Shown here: in pieces, positions 1 to 8,186 of the stretch
Layout of the letters: each line of letters begins with the position of its first letter
How positions within the stretch are numbered: the first letter of the stretch is position 1
From: Flavobacteriaceae bacterium
Lineage (GTDB): Bacteria > Bacteroidota > Bacteroidia > Flavobacteriales > Flavobacteriaceae
Direction: 5' to 3'
NCBI GenBank assembly: GCA_013001365.1
Contig: JABDMQ010000174.1
Coordinates: 1 to 21,099, forward strand
DNA: 21,099 bases
Made by a program: the position numbers and the translations under genes
Notes under the pieces: model-generated
Seen by the model: the letters and a program-made list of their open reading frames with translations, nothing else
What the model was told of the DNA's origin: nothing
The model's database searches: none

Positions 1-908
1 GTACCAACGGCATTGTCTCTTGCGCCATTGTAGATCGTGTCGCCGGTTTCGTCAGGAGTGCCGACACCTACATGGTCGTAATGCGCAGAATAGATGATGT
101 ATTCATCTTTTAATTTTGGGTCTGTACCTTCAACAACGCCAATAACATTATAGGATATTACAGGTTCTTCTTGTTTTTCTCCTATTACGATCTGGGTATT
201 GAGAGATGCAGCTGTAGCAAATTTTTGGGCCATAATCGCATGTTTGTCCAATACCCAAAGGTGTGCCACTTGATCATTGTCGTCCTCTTCTTCTTTCTCT
301 ACAACCATAAGTCTAGGCTCGTTGAAATTATGATCAATGAACCCCCACATATTATCATCGGTGTTCAGTAGTTCGATAATGGCCATTACCCCATTTTTCT
401 TGGCGAGTTCTTGTTTTTTGCTACGTAAACCAAATGAGGCCCTGGCATCTTTGGCATTTTCATTTCCTGCTTTAATGATAATGATTTTGCCTTCGACATC
501 TTTATTGGCATAATCTTCTTCAAGACCATAATTCAAGAAGACCGCATCCGATTCGGTTTTAACAGGTGACGGAAACACAAAGGCAAAATCCGAGATCGCC
601 TGATCATTGATCTTGATCGAGACTTTTTCAGGCGGCGACACACGATTGAAATTGACCTCCTGGTAGTAATTACCGGTTTTTGGGTTTGGTTTTACACCAT
701 AACTTCGGAAGGTATTGGCCAAGTAGGATGCCGCAATTTTTAGTTCTTGTGTCCCGGTCTCACGACCCTTCAAAAGATCATCGGCCAAGAAATAAATATG
801 CCCTTGTATGTCCGATTTGCTTACCGTTTCTTTTACTTTTTCTATGTCGGTTTGCGCAGATACTGTAAAAGCAACTAGAAGCGCCATTAAAAATGTGAAT
901 TGTTTCAT
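1..908 (-). CDS. Exported M28-family zinc peptidase (partial, C-terminus outside window)
   Basis: Reading the minus strand from the ATG at 908 gives about 302 residues that stay open to the window edge, so the C-terminal part is missing. The N-terminus (MKQFTFLMALLVAFTVSAQ) is a Sec signal peptide with likely cleavage after AQ. Residues 30-60 (ADDLLKGRETGT) match the start of PA-domain M28 aminopeptidases, and the following region to about 265 fits a PA-like insertion. The first zinc ligands are visible: His276 in SAHYDHVG and Asp298 in NGARDNAVGT. The remaining ligands (Glu-Glu, Asp, His) would lie beyond the edge. Families of this kind remove N-terminal residues from peptides in the periplasm or outside the cell. 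The specificity cannot be read from this fragment. The gene lies 33 bases after the small coiled-coil gene and is probably co-transcribed with it. Confidence 0.9.
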   Translation of the reverse strand, partial: MKQFTFLMALLVAFTVSAQTDIEKVKETVSKSDIQGHIYFLADDLLKGRETGTQELKIAASYLANTFRSYGVKPNPKTGNYYQEVNFNRVSPPEKVSIKINDQAISDFAFVFPSPVKTESDAVFLNYGLEEDYANKDVEGKIIIIKAGNENAKDARASFGLRSKKQELAKKNGVMAIIELLNTDDNMWGFIDHNFNEPRLMVVEKEEEDDNDQVAHLWVLDKHAIMAQKFATAASLNTQIVIGEKQEEPVISYNVIGVVEGTDPKLKDEYIIYSAHYDHVGVGTPDETGDTIYNGARDNAVG

Positions 909-941
909 ATTATGAAGTTTGATTTATAGTATAGTTTTAAA

Positions 942-1133
942 TTATCCCATTTGACCATCGCCATCTATGTCCTTTCCTACATAGCTTTCGAGAGCAACCA
1001 ATGTCTTACGCAACAAGGTTTTGGTCTGTGCCAGTTCTTCTTCAAGAACCGCTACCCTATCCTCGACATTGTCTGCTTGTTTTTGTTGTTTTTCTAATTC
1101 GTCTTGTTGTAATAAATCCCAGAATATGCCCAT
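942..1133 (-). CDS. Small coiled-coil protein with acidic DxDxDG tail
   Basis: A 63-residue protein with no signal peptide. Residues 8-50 are rich in Gln, Glu, Leu and Lys with heptad-like spacing (VEDRVAVLEEELAQTKTLL), predicting a single coiled-coil helix. The last residues read DIDGDGQ, a calcium-loop-like pattern (Asp55, Asp57, Asp59, Gln61) as found in half EF-hands, but there is no partner helix after it. The N-terminal MGIFWDLLQQ is hydrophobic and could be a membrane- or partner-binding patch. The composition is protein-like and I have an impression of similar short flavobacterial proteins, so I believe it is a real gene. It is the first gene before the M28 peptidase. The function is unknown. 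The absence of a Shine-Dalgarno site is normal for the phylum. Confidence 0.7.
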   Translation of the reverse strand: MGIFWDLLQQDELEKQQKQADNVEDRVAVLEEELAQTKTLLRKTLVALESYVGKDIDGDGQMG

Positions 1134-1488
1134 GAATGTCTATAGTTTAAAAGATTGAATTGATTTTTCTGGCCAATTCTCAGGAATTCCTGTTATTGGC
1201 GTAGATTGAAATGCAAGGAAAGTAGAAAATGATCGCTTAGAAATGCGACCCGTGAAATTAATCATTTACTTGCAGTTAAAAGCAAATTAAATCCGATAGG
1301 TGGTTGAGGTTACTTGACTATTGGTATATAAACTCTACAGTATGTTACGAACAGTCTCGTTATGGTAAGTTACACATTTCTTACTGAATTGCCCTAAACT
1401 AATGTGTTTTCTGTAACAGAAAGTACCTAACGAACCATAAAAACCGCTCAGCAACTTGTTGAGCGGTTCTTTGAATTTAGAAGAATTT
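1134..1488. other. Gene-free stretch with one terminator
   Basis: This 355-base stretch separates two minus-strand units. Its upper end holds the hairpin terminator at 1437-1472 that closes the S9D operon. The rest should contain the promoter of the small coiled-coil gene, but I found no clear TAnnTTTG element with a matching upstream TTTG. No ORF, tRNA-like fold or repeat was recognised. Confidence 0.6.
1437..1472 (-). terminator. Rho-independent terminator of the S9D peptidase operon
   Basis: The arms 1442-1452 and 1458-1468 pair over 11 bases (AACCGCTCA with TGAGCGGTT plus two inner pairs, one of them G-U) around a 5-base loop. Read on the minus strand the stem is followed at once by TTTTT. 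It lies about 20 bases after the stop codon at 1489. Confidence 0.88.
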
Positions 1489-3939
1489 TCAATCTTTTAG
1501 TTCTTTTTGATTATCTATCGCTGATTCACCTTTATTCTTGACATACTTCTCGAGCCATTGGTCCTGCTCCCATAACAAATGCAATACAGATTCCTTGGCC
1601 CTGTAGCCATGGCTTTCCTTAGGGAGCATTACCAGCCTTGCTGTAGCACCCAGCCCTTTCAACGCGTTGAAATAGCGCTCACTTTGCAATGGGTAGGTCC
1701 CAGAATTGTTGTCGGCCACCCCATGGACCAGAAGTAATGGTGTCTTCATCTTGTCGGCATGCATGAATGGTGACATGGTATAATACACCTCTGGTGCTTC
1801 CCAATAGCTGCGTTCCTCACTTTGGAAACCAAAAGGAGTCAAGGTTCGGTTATAGGCACCACTTCTCGCAATGCCAGCAGCAAACAAATTGGAATGGGAC
1901 AGTAAATTCGCTGTCATGAAGGCTCCATAGGAATGGCCACCAACACCAATGCGATTACGGTCAATATAACCCAATGCATCAACCGCATCAATTGCCGCCT
2001 TGCCGTTTGCCACTAATTGCGATCGGAAACTGTCATTAGGCTCTTCGTCACCTTCACCAACGATTGGGAAGGAGGCGTCATCCAATACCACATAACCTCG
2101 TGTTACCCAATAGATCATCGAGCCGTAATACGGATAGGTGAATTCGTTGGCGTTCTTGGTGGATTGGGAAGCGCTCGACTTGTCCTTGAACTCCCGTGGA
2201 TAGGCCCATAGCACCATAGGCATCTTCTCTTTCTTTTCCTTGTCATAACCAATGGGCAAATACAAGGTGCCAGAAAGTTCCAGACCGTCATCTCGCTTAT
2301 AGGTGATCACTTCCTTATGGACGTCCTGGATGCTCGCAAATGGGTTATCGAAATCCGTTATTTGCGTGAGTTTGTCTTTCTTGATATTGCGCAAGTAATA
2401 ATTCGGATATTCTGTAGGAGACTCGATACGAACCAAAATTTCGCCTTTCTTCATGTTAATGGCTTTTTGTAGGTTCTCTAGCTTGTCTGTGTAAGTCGAT
2501 TTATACAATCGCTTGGTAGTACCAGTCTTGATGTTCATGGCATCTATGAAAGGGAATTGACCTTCCTTGCTATGACCATCGCCCATTCGGAAAAGCTGAT
2601 TGTTCTCAATAGTAAGCACATTTCGTCCATACTCATTTTGATGCGAAACGAAATCGCCTGGATCGCTATAGACGTCCTGATAATTACGATCGGTAATGAT
2701 CTTGGCGGTATTGTTTGTGCTTGATGGATCGAACAAATAAGTCTTAGTATTCCTGGTATTCCACCAATAGTCGTAGGCCACGGCAGTCTTTGCATCGCCC
2801 CATTCTATACCACTGAAGCGTCCTACTGTCTTCAAGACTTCCTTGGGAGATGCTGTAAACGGTGCTTCTTGCATATATACTTGATCTCGATGGGCCACCT
2901 TTATTTCAGGGTCTCCGCTATCAAGCACTTCTGCCCAGACCAATGTAGCGGGTGCATCGGCACGCCATTGCATACGGCGTTTTCCTTTGCGTGCCGCCAT
3001 AAAGCCTTTTGGCAGTTCTTCTATCAAGGGAACTTCATTAACTGTCTTTACTTTGGTGCCATCACTATCATATACAACGGACACTTGCGGGAACCTCCGA
3101 TATGGCACGATGTAAGAGAATGGTTTTTCCAAGGTCGTGACCAGCCAATAATTGCCATCTGGCGATGAAGAAATCCCGCTATACATGGCCGCTTCCTTCC
3201 ATGGGTAAATCTGACCGTTCAAATCCAGTTTTATCAAGCTGGAGGTTGCCAATTGCTCAAAATTAAAAGCATCATTTGGGTTTTGAAGGAGGTCTTGATA
3301 AGTGCGATTTTGCGCCTTGGATCCGTCACTTGTCGAAATTGTAGGTCCTGTAGGTACAGCTTCTTCAGTATTAATGAGTTCTTTCCTTGAATCTGGAATG
3401 ATTTTCAGCAATAAACTATTTCCATCCTTGAACCAACGAATTGGATTGCCCATATTGGCATTCAAAGGAGGCGTGTCTAGTTTCGAGGCGTTACCAGAAG
3501 CGATGTCCAATACCCAGACCTCAACGCCGTTTTCAACTGTATTGGTGAGCGCCATCTTCAATTCGTCAGGCGACCAACTGAAATTGCTCAATTTCGAATT
3601 GCTCGGTAGACCAGATACTTGACGTGCATCGTTTTTATCAACACCTTTTACTTTTACATTATTGAAATACGTTGTACGACTGCCGATGTTGGTTTTCGGG
3701 TTGATGCGCAATCCACCAAGGCGCAATTCCTTTTCAGATAAGGTCGCAATGTCCTTATAACTATCGCGATATAAAAGAAGCATAGTATCTCCATCGTTGT
3801 TCATTACGACGCTAGGAGCTCTTGGAACATCAACAAGGTCAAGGATTTCTTTTGGAGGTTTTTGGTATTCCAAATTGATCTGGGCAAAGATGCCAGAGAT
3901 CAAGAAAAACGCACATAGCGTTAGTAATAGATTTTTCAT
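1489..3939 (-). CDS. S9D-type prolyl-oligopeptidase-fold serine peptidase (glutamyl endopeptidase-like)
   Basis: An 816-residue exported protein. Residues 1-19 form a Sec signal peptide (LLTLCAFFLISGIFAQ). Residues 25-560 are beta-rich, as expected of the beta-propeller that gates S9 peptidases. Residues about 560-805 are the alpha/beta-hydrolase domain. The catalytic triad can be read directly: Ser670 in GGHSYGAF, Asp743 in HGVADNN and His777 in PKESHGY. The C-terminal stretch (SGAYNRTLTPFGFQ, SPFMHADK, ERYFNALKG) closely resembles the plant chloroplast glutamyl endopeptidase, which is MEROPS subfamily S9D and cleaves after Glu. A similar specificity is likely here but is inferred. The gene starts 21 bases after the asparaginase-like gene stops, so the two probably form an operon ended by the hairpin at 1437-1472. 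A role in periplasmic peptide breakdown fits both. Confidence 0.93.
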   Translation of the reverse strand: MKNLLLTLCAFFLISGIFAQINLEYQKPPKEILDLVDVPRAPSVVMNNDGDTMLLLYRDSYKDIATLSEKELRLGGLRINPKTNIGSRTTYFNNVKVKGVDKNDARQVSGLPSNSKLSNFSWSPDELKMALTNTVENGVEVWVLDIASGNASKLDTPPLNANMGNPIRWFKDGNSLLLKIIPDSRKELINTEEAVPTGPTISTSDGSKAQNRTYQDLLQNPNDAFNFEQLATSSLIKLDLNGQIYPWKEAAMYSGISSSPDGNYWLVTTLEKPFSYIVPYRRFPQVSVVYDSDGTKVKTVNEVPLIEELPKGFMAARKGKRRMQWRADAPATLVWAEVLDSGDPEIKVAHRDQVYMQEAPFTASPKEVLKTVGRFSGIEWGDAKTAVAYDYWWNTRNTKTYLFDPSSTNNTAKIITDRNYQDVYSDPGDFVSHQNEYGRNVLTIENNQLFRMGDGHSKEGQFPFIDAMNIKTGTTKRLYKSTYTDKLENLQKAINMKKGEILVRIESPTEYPNYYLRNIKKDKLTQITDFDNPFASIQDVHKEVITYKRDDGLELSGTLYLPIGYDKEKKEKMPMVLWAYPREFKDKSSASQSTKNANEFTYPYYGSMIYWVTRGYVVLDDASFPIVGEGDEEPNDSFRSQLVANGKAAIDAVDALGYIDRNRIGVGGHSYGAFMTANLLSHSNLFAAGIARSGAYNRTLTPFGFQSEERSYWEAPEVYYTMSPFMHADKMKTPLLLVHGVADNNSGTYPLQSERYFNALKGLGATARLVMLPKESHGYRAKESVLHLLWEQDQWLEKYVKNKGESAIDNQKELKD

Positions 3940-3960
3940 TTTATAATGTTTTACTGTTTG

Positions 3961-5013
3961 TTAATCATTATAGATACCTAGATATAGTTCACCTTTGTCA
4001 TTCATTGTAGCGCGATACATACCAGCGGTGTTGAACTCCATAGCAACATTCCCATTCTTGTCTACGGCCACTATGCCTCCATCGCCACCTAAATCACCTA
4101 CCTTACCAATGACGGTTTTGGCAGCTTCTTCTAAACTCAACCCTTTATACTCCATTAATGCAGAAATATCGTGGGCAACTTGTGCTCGAATAAAATATTC
4201 TCCCCACCCAGTGCTTGATACAGCGCATGTAGCATTATTGGCGTAAGTACCTGAACCGATAATTGGAGCATCACCTACTCTACCCCAACGTTTATTGGTC
4301 ATGCCTCCAGTGGAAGTGCCCGCAGCCAGATTCCCGTTTTTATCGAGAGCTGCACAACCAACGGTACCGAACTTATAATCTTTTATTGTTGTGTCATAAA
4401 ATGCTGCCTTGTCGTCATGATCTAATTCGATTTTTTCACTTTCAATTGCTCGTTTCAAGGAATTCATCCTGTTCTCTGTATAGAAGTATGAAGGTTCGAC
4501 AAGTTCCAATCCTTGCTCTTCAGCAAATTTTTCAGCACCATTGCCAGCCATCATAACATGTGGCGAGTTGTCCATTATGGCACGTGCTAAATCAATGGGA
4601 TACTTTACATTGGTCGTTCCGGCAGAAGCTCCAGCATTCAATGTCTTTCCGTCCATAATAGAGGCGTCTAACTCATTGGTCCCTGCATTGGTGAATACAG
4701 CACCTTTTCCTGCATTGAACAAGGGCGAATCTTCCATGACATTAATTGTCTTGGTAACAGCATCCAAGCTAGTTCCTCCATTTTTCAAGATTTCGTATCC
4801 AACACGAATAGCTTCTTCAAGGATTGCTTTGTAAGCCGCCTCTTTTTCAGGGGTCATGTTTTTCTTCAGGATGGTTCCTGCGCCTCCATGGATCACGATC
4901 GAAAATTCAGCTTTATCTGTTGTTTCAGCTACAACTTGCCCAGAATCTTTTTCAGCCTGCTTGCAGTTTGCCAATAATAATAGAATTGTAAATAGAAAAA
5001 TGGTTTTTTTCAT
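3961..5013 (-). CDS. Isoaspartyl peptidase/L-asparaginase (Ntn-hydrolase, T2 family), lipoprotein
   Basis: A 350-residue protein with a lipoprotein signal peptide: a hydrophobic stretch ends in the lipobox LLANC, with Cys17 as the lipid-carrying residue, so the enzyme is anchored in the envelope. The mature part starts with the family motif IHGGAGTIL (41-49). The precursor is expected to cut itself before Thr217 in FGTVGC, giving alpha and beta subunits with Thr217 as the N-terminal nucleophile. The substrate-site motifs STGG (234-237) and GSGTYAN (253-259) follow. Family members hydrolyse beta-aspartyl dipeptides and, less well, L-asparagine. This supports clearance of damaged aspartyl peptides next to the co-directional S9D peptidase. 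Its length is normal for the family. It is the first gene of its operon, read away from the ALDH gene. Confidence 0.93.
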   Translation of the reverse strand: MKKTIFLFTILLLLANCKQAEKDSGQVVAETTDKAEFSIVIHGGAGTILKKNMTPEKEAAYKAILEEAIRVGYEILKNGGTSLDAVTKTINVMEDSPLFNAGKGAVFTNAGTNELDASIMDGKTLNAGASAGTTNVKYPIDLARAIMDNSPHVMMAGNGAEKFAEEQGLELVEPSYFYTENRMNSLKRAIESEKIELDHDDKAAFYDTTIKDYKFGTVGCAALDKNGNLAAGTSTGGMTNKRWGRVGDAPIIGSGTYANNATCAVSSTGWGEYFIRAQVAHDISALMEYKGLSLEEAAKTVIGKVGDLGGDGGIVAVDKNGNVAMEFNTAGMYRATMNDKGELYLGIYND

Positions 5014-5091
5014 GTTCCAATGGATTGATTAGTGCCTTTAAAGTTAGCATATTTTAAAATGAAGCCCACTTCAAAAGCAAGTTTTTATCAG

Positions 5092-5099
5092 TATCTTTG
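5092..5099 (+). promoter_or_regulatory. Candidate Bacteroidetes -7 element for the ALDH7 gene
   Basis: TATCTTTG is an exact match to the TAnnTTTG consensus of the Bacteroidetes primary sigma factor and lies 35 bases before the ATG at 5135. No convincing TTTG at the -33 position precedes it, so it is a candidate only. Confidence 0.4.
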
Positions 5100-5134
5100 T
5101 ATCACTTTAAACAAAACTAAAATATCAGGCAAAT

Positions 5135-6688
5135 ATGGAAGCAGTAGCAACTGATTTCGGAATGGACAAAGCCCTAAAGGAATTAGGCATAAAGGATATA
5201 AATGAAGGAACCTCCACAGGTTCCGATTGGTTCGGAAATGGAGAGAACATTAAATCACACTCTCCTGTTGATGGGCAACTCATAGGAAGAGTGAAAACCA
5301 CCACCCAAGAGGACTATGAGAAAGTCATGGCAGCTGCAACATCGGCATTCAAGACCTGGAGAACTATGCCAGCACCGCAACGAGGTGAAATCGTGCGACA
5401 GTTTGGTGAGAAGCTGCGAGAGAAGAAAGAGGCTCTAGGTAAACTAGTTTCTTATGAAATGGGCAAGAGTTATCAAGAAGGTCTTGGAGAGGTGCAAGAA
5501 ATGATCGATATCTGCGATTTTGCCGTTGGGCTTTCTCGACAGTTACATGGCTTGACCATGCACTCTGAAAGACCAGGACATAGGATGTACGAGCAATATC
5601 ATCCTTTAGGCGTCGTGGGCATTATTTCTGCTTTTAATTTTCCGGTTGCTGTTTGGTCTTGGAATACAGCCTTAGCATGGGTATGTGGCGACGTTTGTGT
5701 TTGGAAACCTTCAGAAAAAGCGCCTTTATGTGGTGTGGCTTGTCAGAATATTGCGGCTGAAGTCTTCAAAGCGAATAATCTGCCTGAAGGGATTTCATGT
5801 TTGATCAATGGAGATTATAAGGTTGGTGAAATGATGACCAAGGATACACGTGTCCCTTTGGTGTCTGCAACGGGTTCAACAAGAATGGGTAAGATCGTCG
5901 CAAAGGAAGTGGCAGGTCGCCTTGGCAAGACCTTGTTGGAGCTTGGTGGTAACAATGCCATTATCGTTACCCCTGATGCCGATATTAAAATGACCGTAAT
6001 TGGCGCAGTATTTGGCGCTGTAGGAACTTGTGGTCAACGTTGTACCTCAACACGACGATTGATCATTCATGAAAGTGTTTACAATGAGGTAAAGAATGCT
6101 GTAGTCGATGCCTATAAACAATTACGAATAGGCAATCCTCTAGATGAAAACAATCATGTTGGACCACTGATAGATAAAGATGCAGTGAAAATGTATGAAA
6201 CTGCATTAGAACAAGTCGTTGAAGAAGGTGGAAACTTAGTTGTTGATGGCGGTGTTTTATCAGGTGAAGGCTATGAAAGCGGTTGCTATGTTAAACCTGC
6301 CATTGCTGAGGCGAAACCACATTATAAAATCGTGCAGCATGAGACCTTTGCTCCTGTTCTCTACTTATTGAAGTATTCAGGAAATGTTGAGAATGCTATT
6401 GAAATTCAAAACAATGTAGCACAAGGTTTATCTTCGGCCATAATGACCAATAACTTGCGGGAAGCTGAGCGTTTCTTGTCGGTTGCAGGCTCCGATTGTG
6501 GCATTGCCAATGTTAACATAGGAACTTCAGGGGCAGAGATCGGTGGCGCTTTTGGAGGAGAGAAAGAAACCGGCGGCGGACGCGAATCGGGATCCGATGC
6601 ATGGAAGATTTACATGCGACGCCAGACCAATACCATCAATTATACGACAGACCTACCTTTGGCTCAAGGAATAAAATTCGATTTGTAA
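5135..6688 (+). CDS. amaB: Aldehyde dehydrogenase, ALDH7 family (aminoadipate-semialdehyde / piperideine-6-carboxylate dehydrogenase)
   Basis: A 517-residue cytosolic enzyme of full family length. Catalytic features of the ALDH superfamily are present: Asn168 in SAFNFP, the coenzyme-loop motif ATGSTRMG (245-252), general base Glu269 in LELGGNN and nucleophile Cys303 in TCGQRCTSTRR. The GQRCT(S/T)TRRL context and the FGGEKETGGGRESGSDAW motif (473-490) mark the ALDH7/antiquitin group rather than betaine- or succinate-semialdehyde dehydrogenases. Characterised members oxidise L-aminoadipate semialdehyde (in equilibrium with piperideine-6-carboxylate) to 2-aminoadipate using NAD(P)+, a step of lysine breakdown. 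The exact substrate here is inferred, so the symbol is tentative. The gene stands alone, with its own promoter candidate and terminator. Base composition is relatively GC-rich (about 52% in the sampled line 5881-5940), typical of a well-expressed gene. Confidence 0.92.
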   Translation: MEAVATDFGMDKALKELGIKDINEGTSTGSDWFGNGENIKSHSPVDGQLIGRVKTTTQEDYEKVMAAATSAFKTWRTMPAPQRGEIVRQFGEKLREKKEALGKLVSYEMGKSYQEGLGEVQEMIDICDFAVGLSRQLHGLTMHSERPGHRMYEQYHPLGVVGIISAFNFPVAVWSWNTALAWVCGDVCVWKPSEKAPLCGVACQNIAAEVFKANNLPEGISCLINGDYKVGEMMTKDTRVPLVSATGSTRMGKIVAKEVAGRLGKTLLELGGNNAIIVTPDADIKMTVIGAVFGAVGTCGQRCTSTRRLIIHESVYNEVKNAVVDAYKQLRIGNPLDENNHVGPLIDKDAVKMYETALEQVVEEGGNLVVDGGVLSGEGYESGCYVKPAIAEAKPHYKIVQHETFAPVLYLLKYSGNVENAIEIQNNVAQGLSSAIMTNNLREAERFLSVAGSDCGIANVNIGTSGAEIGGAFGGEKETGGGRESGSDAWKIYMRRQTNTINYTTDLPLAQGIKFDL

Positions 6689-6711
6689 TATATCTCTTAT
6701 GATGTATTAAT

Positions 6712-6740
6712 AACCGTTTCATTTTGAAACGGTTTTTTTT
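6712..6740 (+). terminator. Rho-independent terminator after the ALDH7 gene
   Basis: The arms AACCGTTTC (6712-6720) and GAAACGGTT (6726-6734) pair over nine bases around a 5-base loop, and the downstream arm runs into eight T residues (6733-6740). It sits 24 bases after the stop codon and also insulates the DUF1800/DUF1501 pair. Confidence 0.92.
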
Positions 6741-6810
6741 ATATATTATACTTTGGAAAGGTTTTTGGTATAAGCTTGGCAGGAGTTGATTTCATTTCTT
6801 CTTTTTAAAT

Positions 6811-8184
6811 ATGGACAAAAAACACATTCAACATTTATATTGGCGTGCTGGCTTCGGGCTGAATCCACAAGAACTAAGTATTCAAGAGAATAAAAATAGA
6901 TCAGACCTTATTGATGAGTTGTTCTTGAAATCTGCAAAACCCAAGCCTCTTACAGTTAATACTTCGGAATTCAATCGCTTCAATTCAAAAATGCTAAACA
7001 CCAACAAAGAAGCAAGAAAGGAATTCAACAAACTAAATACCTCTAAAATAAATGAACTTAATTATTCCTGGATTTATAGATTGGTAAATTCTGACCAAAT
7101 ACTTCGAGAAAAAATGACGTTGTTTTGGTCAAATCATTTTGTATGCAGAGATAACAATATCATAGCCACGCAAAAGTATAATAATACCTTAAGGAAATAT
7201 GCACTGGGTAATTTCAAGGATTTTGTTAAAGCCATTTCCAAGGAATCTGCAATGATTAAATATTTGAACCTTAATCAAAACATTAAACGGAAGCCTAATG
7301 AAAATTTTGCGCGTGAATTATTGGAACTATTTACTTTAGGAATAGGTAACTATTCAGAGAAAGACATAAAGGAAGCCGCAAGAGCATTTACCGGATATAA
7401 AACAAATCTCAAAGCAAAATTCATTTTCAAGAAAAATCAACATGATACGGGCCTCAAAACTTTCTTGAATAGAAAGGATAATTTCAATGGGGATCAAATA
7501 ATTGATGTCATACTCGAAGAAAAACAATGTTCAAAATTCATTTGTGAAAAAATATACGCCTATTTTGTTAATGAAAATTTGAACGTAGAACATATTGAAT
7601 CAATGGCCAATGTCTTTTATAAAAACTATAATATAGAGGAATTGATACGCTTTGTTTTTTCATCAGATTGGTTTTACAATAAAGATAATATTGGTTCAAA
7701 AATAAAATCCCCAATAGAATTCTTAGTTGGAATGCACAAAGTAATTCCTTTAAAATTCAATAGCCGCAAAGAATTATTGAAAATGCAATCGGTATTGAAT
7801 CAAAAGCTTCTATTCCCTCCAAATGTTGCTGGCTGGCAAGGTGGAAGGCACTGGATAACAACTAACAGTATTTTGGTGAGGGTGAAATTACCTTCCATGA
7901 TTCTTGAACGAGAATCATATAGCATTAAACCAAAAGGTGATTTCACTAAAACATTTCAGTTTGCCTATGTCAAGAATAAATTTCAAGATAAATTAGATGT
8001 TTCCGTCGATTGGAAATCCTATAAAAAGAACGTTAAGAAATTGAAATCAGAGGAGTTCCTTTCTTCATTGATATTATGCAATGTTACACCTGGAACTGAA
8101 AAATACCTAAAATCCATAGGAAGGTTAACGAAAAAAAGGAATTTAGTCAAAATCATGTCCTTGCCAGAATACCAAATGTGTTAA
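6811..8184 (+). CDS. DUF1800 family protein
   Basis: A 457-residue protein recognised by DUF1800 motifs in order: HLYWRAGFG (8-16), FWSNHFV (105-111), PNENFARELLELFTLG (162-177), ARAFTGY (190-196), KSPIEFLVG (299-307) and PPNVAGWQGGRHWITT (336-351), with a closing LPEYQMC. No enzyme activity has been firmly assigned to the family. Members are usually encoded just before a DUF1501 protein, as here, which suggests a shared complex or pathway. No signal peptide is visible, although the partner carries one. It is mainly helical and Lys-rich. Sampled base composition is low (28% G+C in 7501-7560) compared with 40-52% in sampled flanking genes. It reads into DUF1501 with only two bases between stop and start. 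Confidence 0.9.
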   Translation: MDKKHIQHLYWRAGFGLNPQELSIQENKNRSDLIDELFLKSAKPKPLTVNTSEFNRFNSKMLNTNKEARKEFNKLNTSKINELNYSWIYRLVNSDQILREKMTLFWSNHFVCRDNNIIATQKYNNTLRKYALGNFKDFVKAISKESAMIKYLNLNQNIKRKPNENFARELLELFTLGIGNYSEKDIKEAARAFTGYKTNLKAKFIFKKNQHDTGLKTFLNRKDNFNGDQIIDVILEEKQCSKFICEKIYAYFVNENLNVEHIESMANVFYKNYNIEELIRFVFSSDWFYNKDNIGSKIKSPIEFLVGMHKVIPLKFNSRKELLKMQSVLNQKLLFPPNVAGWQGGRHWITTNSILVRVKLPSMILERESYSIKPKGDFTKTFQFAYVKNKFQDKLDVSVDWKSYKKNVKKLKSEEFLSSLILCNVTPGTEKYLKSIGRLTKKRNLVKIMSLPEYQMC

Positions 8185-8186
8185 AA

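Noticed and set aside
171..868. Short plus-strand ORFs of 62-66 codons
   Set aside because: They run antisense to the M28 peptidase gene, whose signal peptide and zinc-site motifs are clear, and have no protein-like pattern.
1160..1430. RNA gene between the small coiled-coil gene and the S9D terminator
   Set aside because: No tRNA-like arms, long hairpin or conserved block were recognised.
2017..3622. Plus- and minus-strand ORFs of 64-106 codons inside the S9D peptidase gene
   Set aside because: Shadow frames of an 816-codon gene with an intact catalytic triad. Composition follows the opposite frame.
6741..6810. Promoter for the DUF1800/DUF1501 pair
   Set aside because: Near matches to TAnnTTTG are present (around TATACTTTGG and TAAGCTTG), but spacing or bases are wrong, so no site could be chosen.
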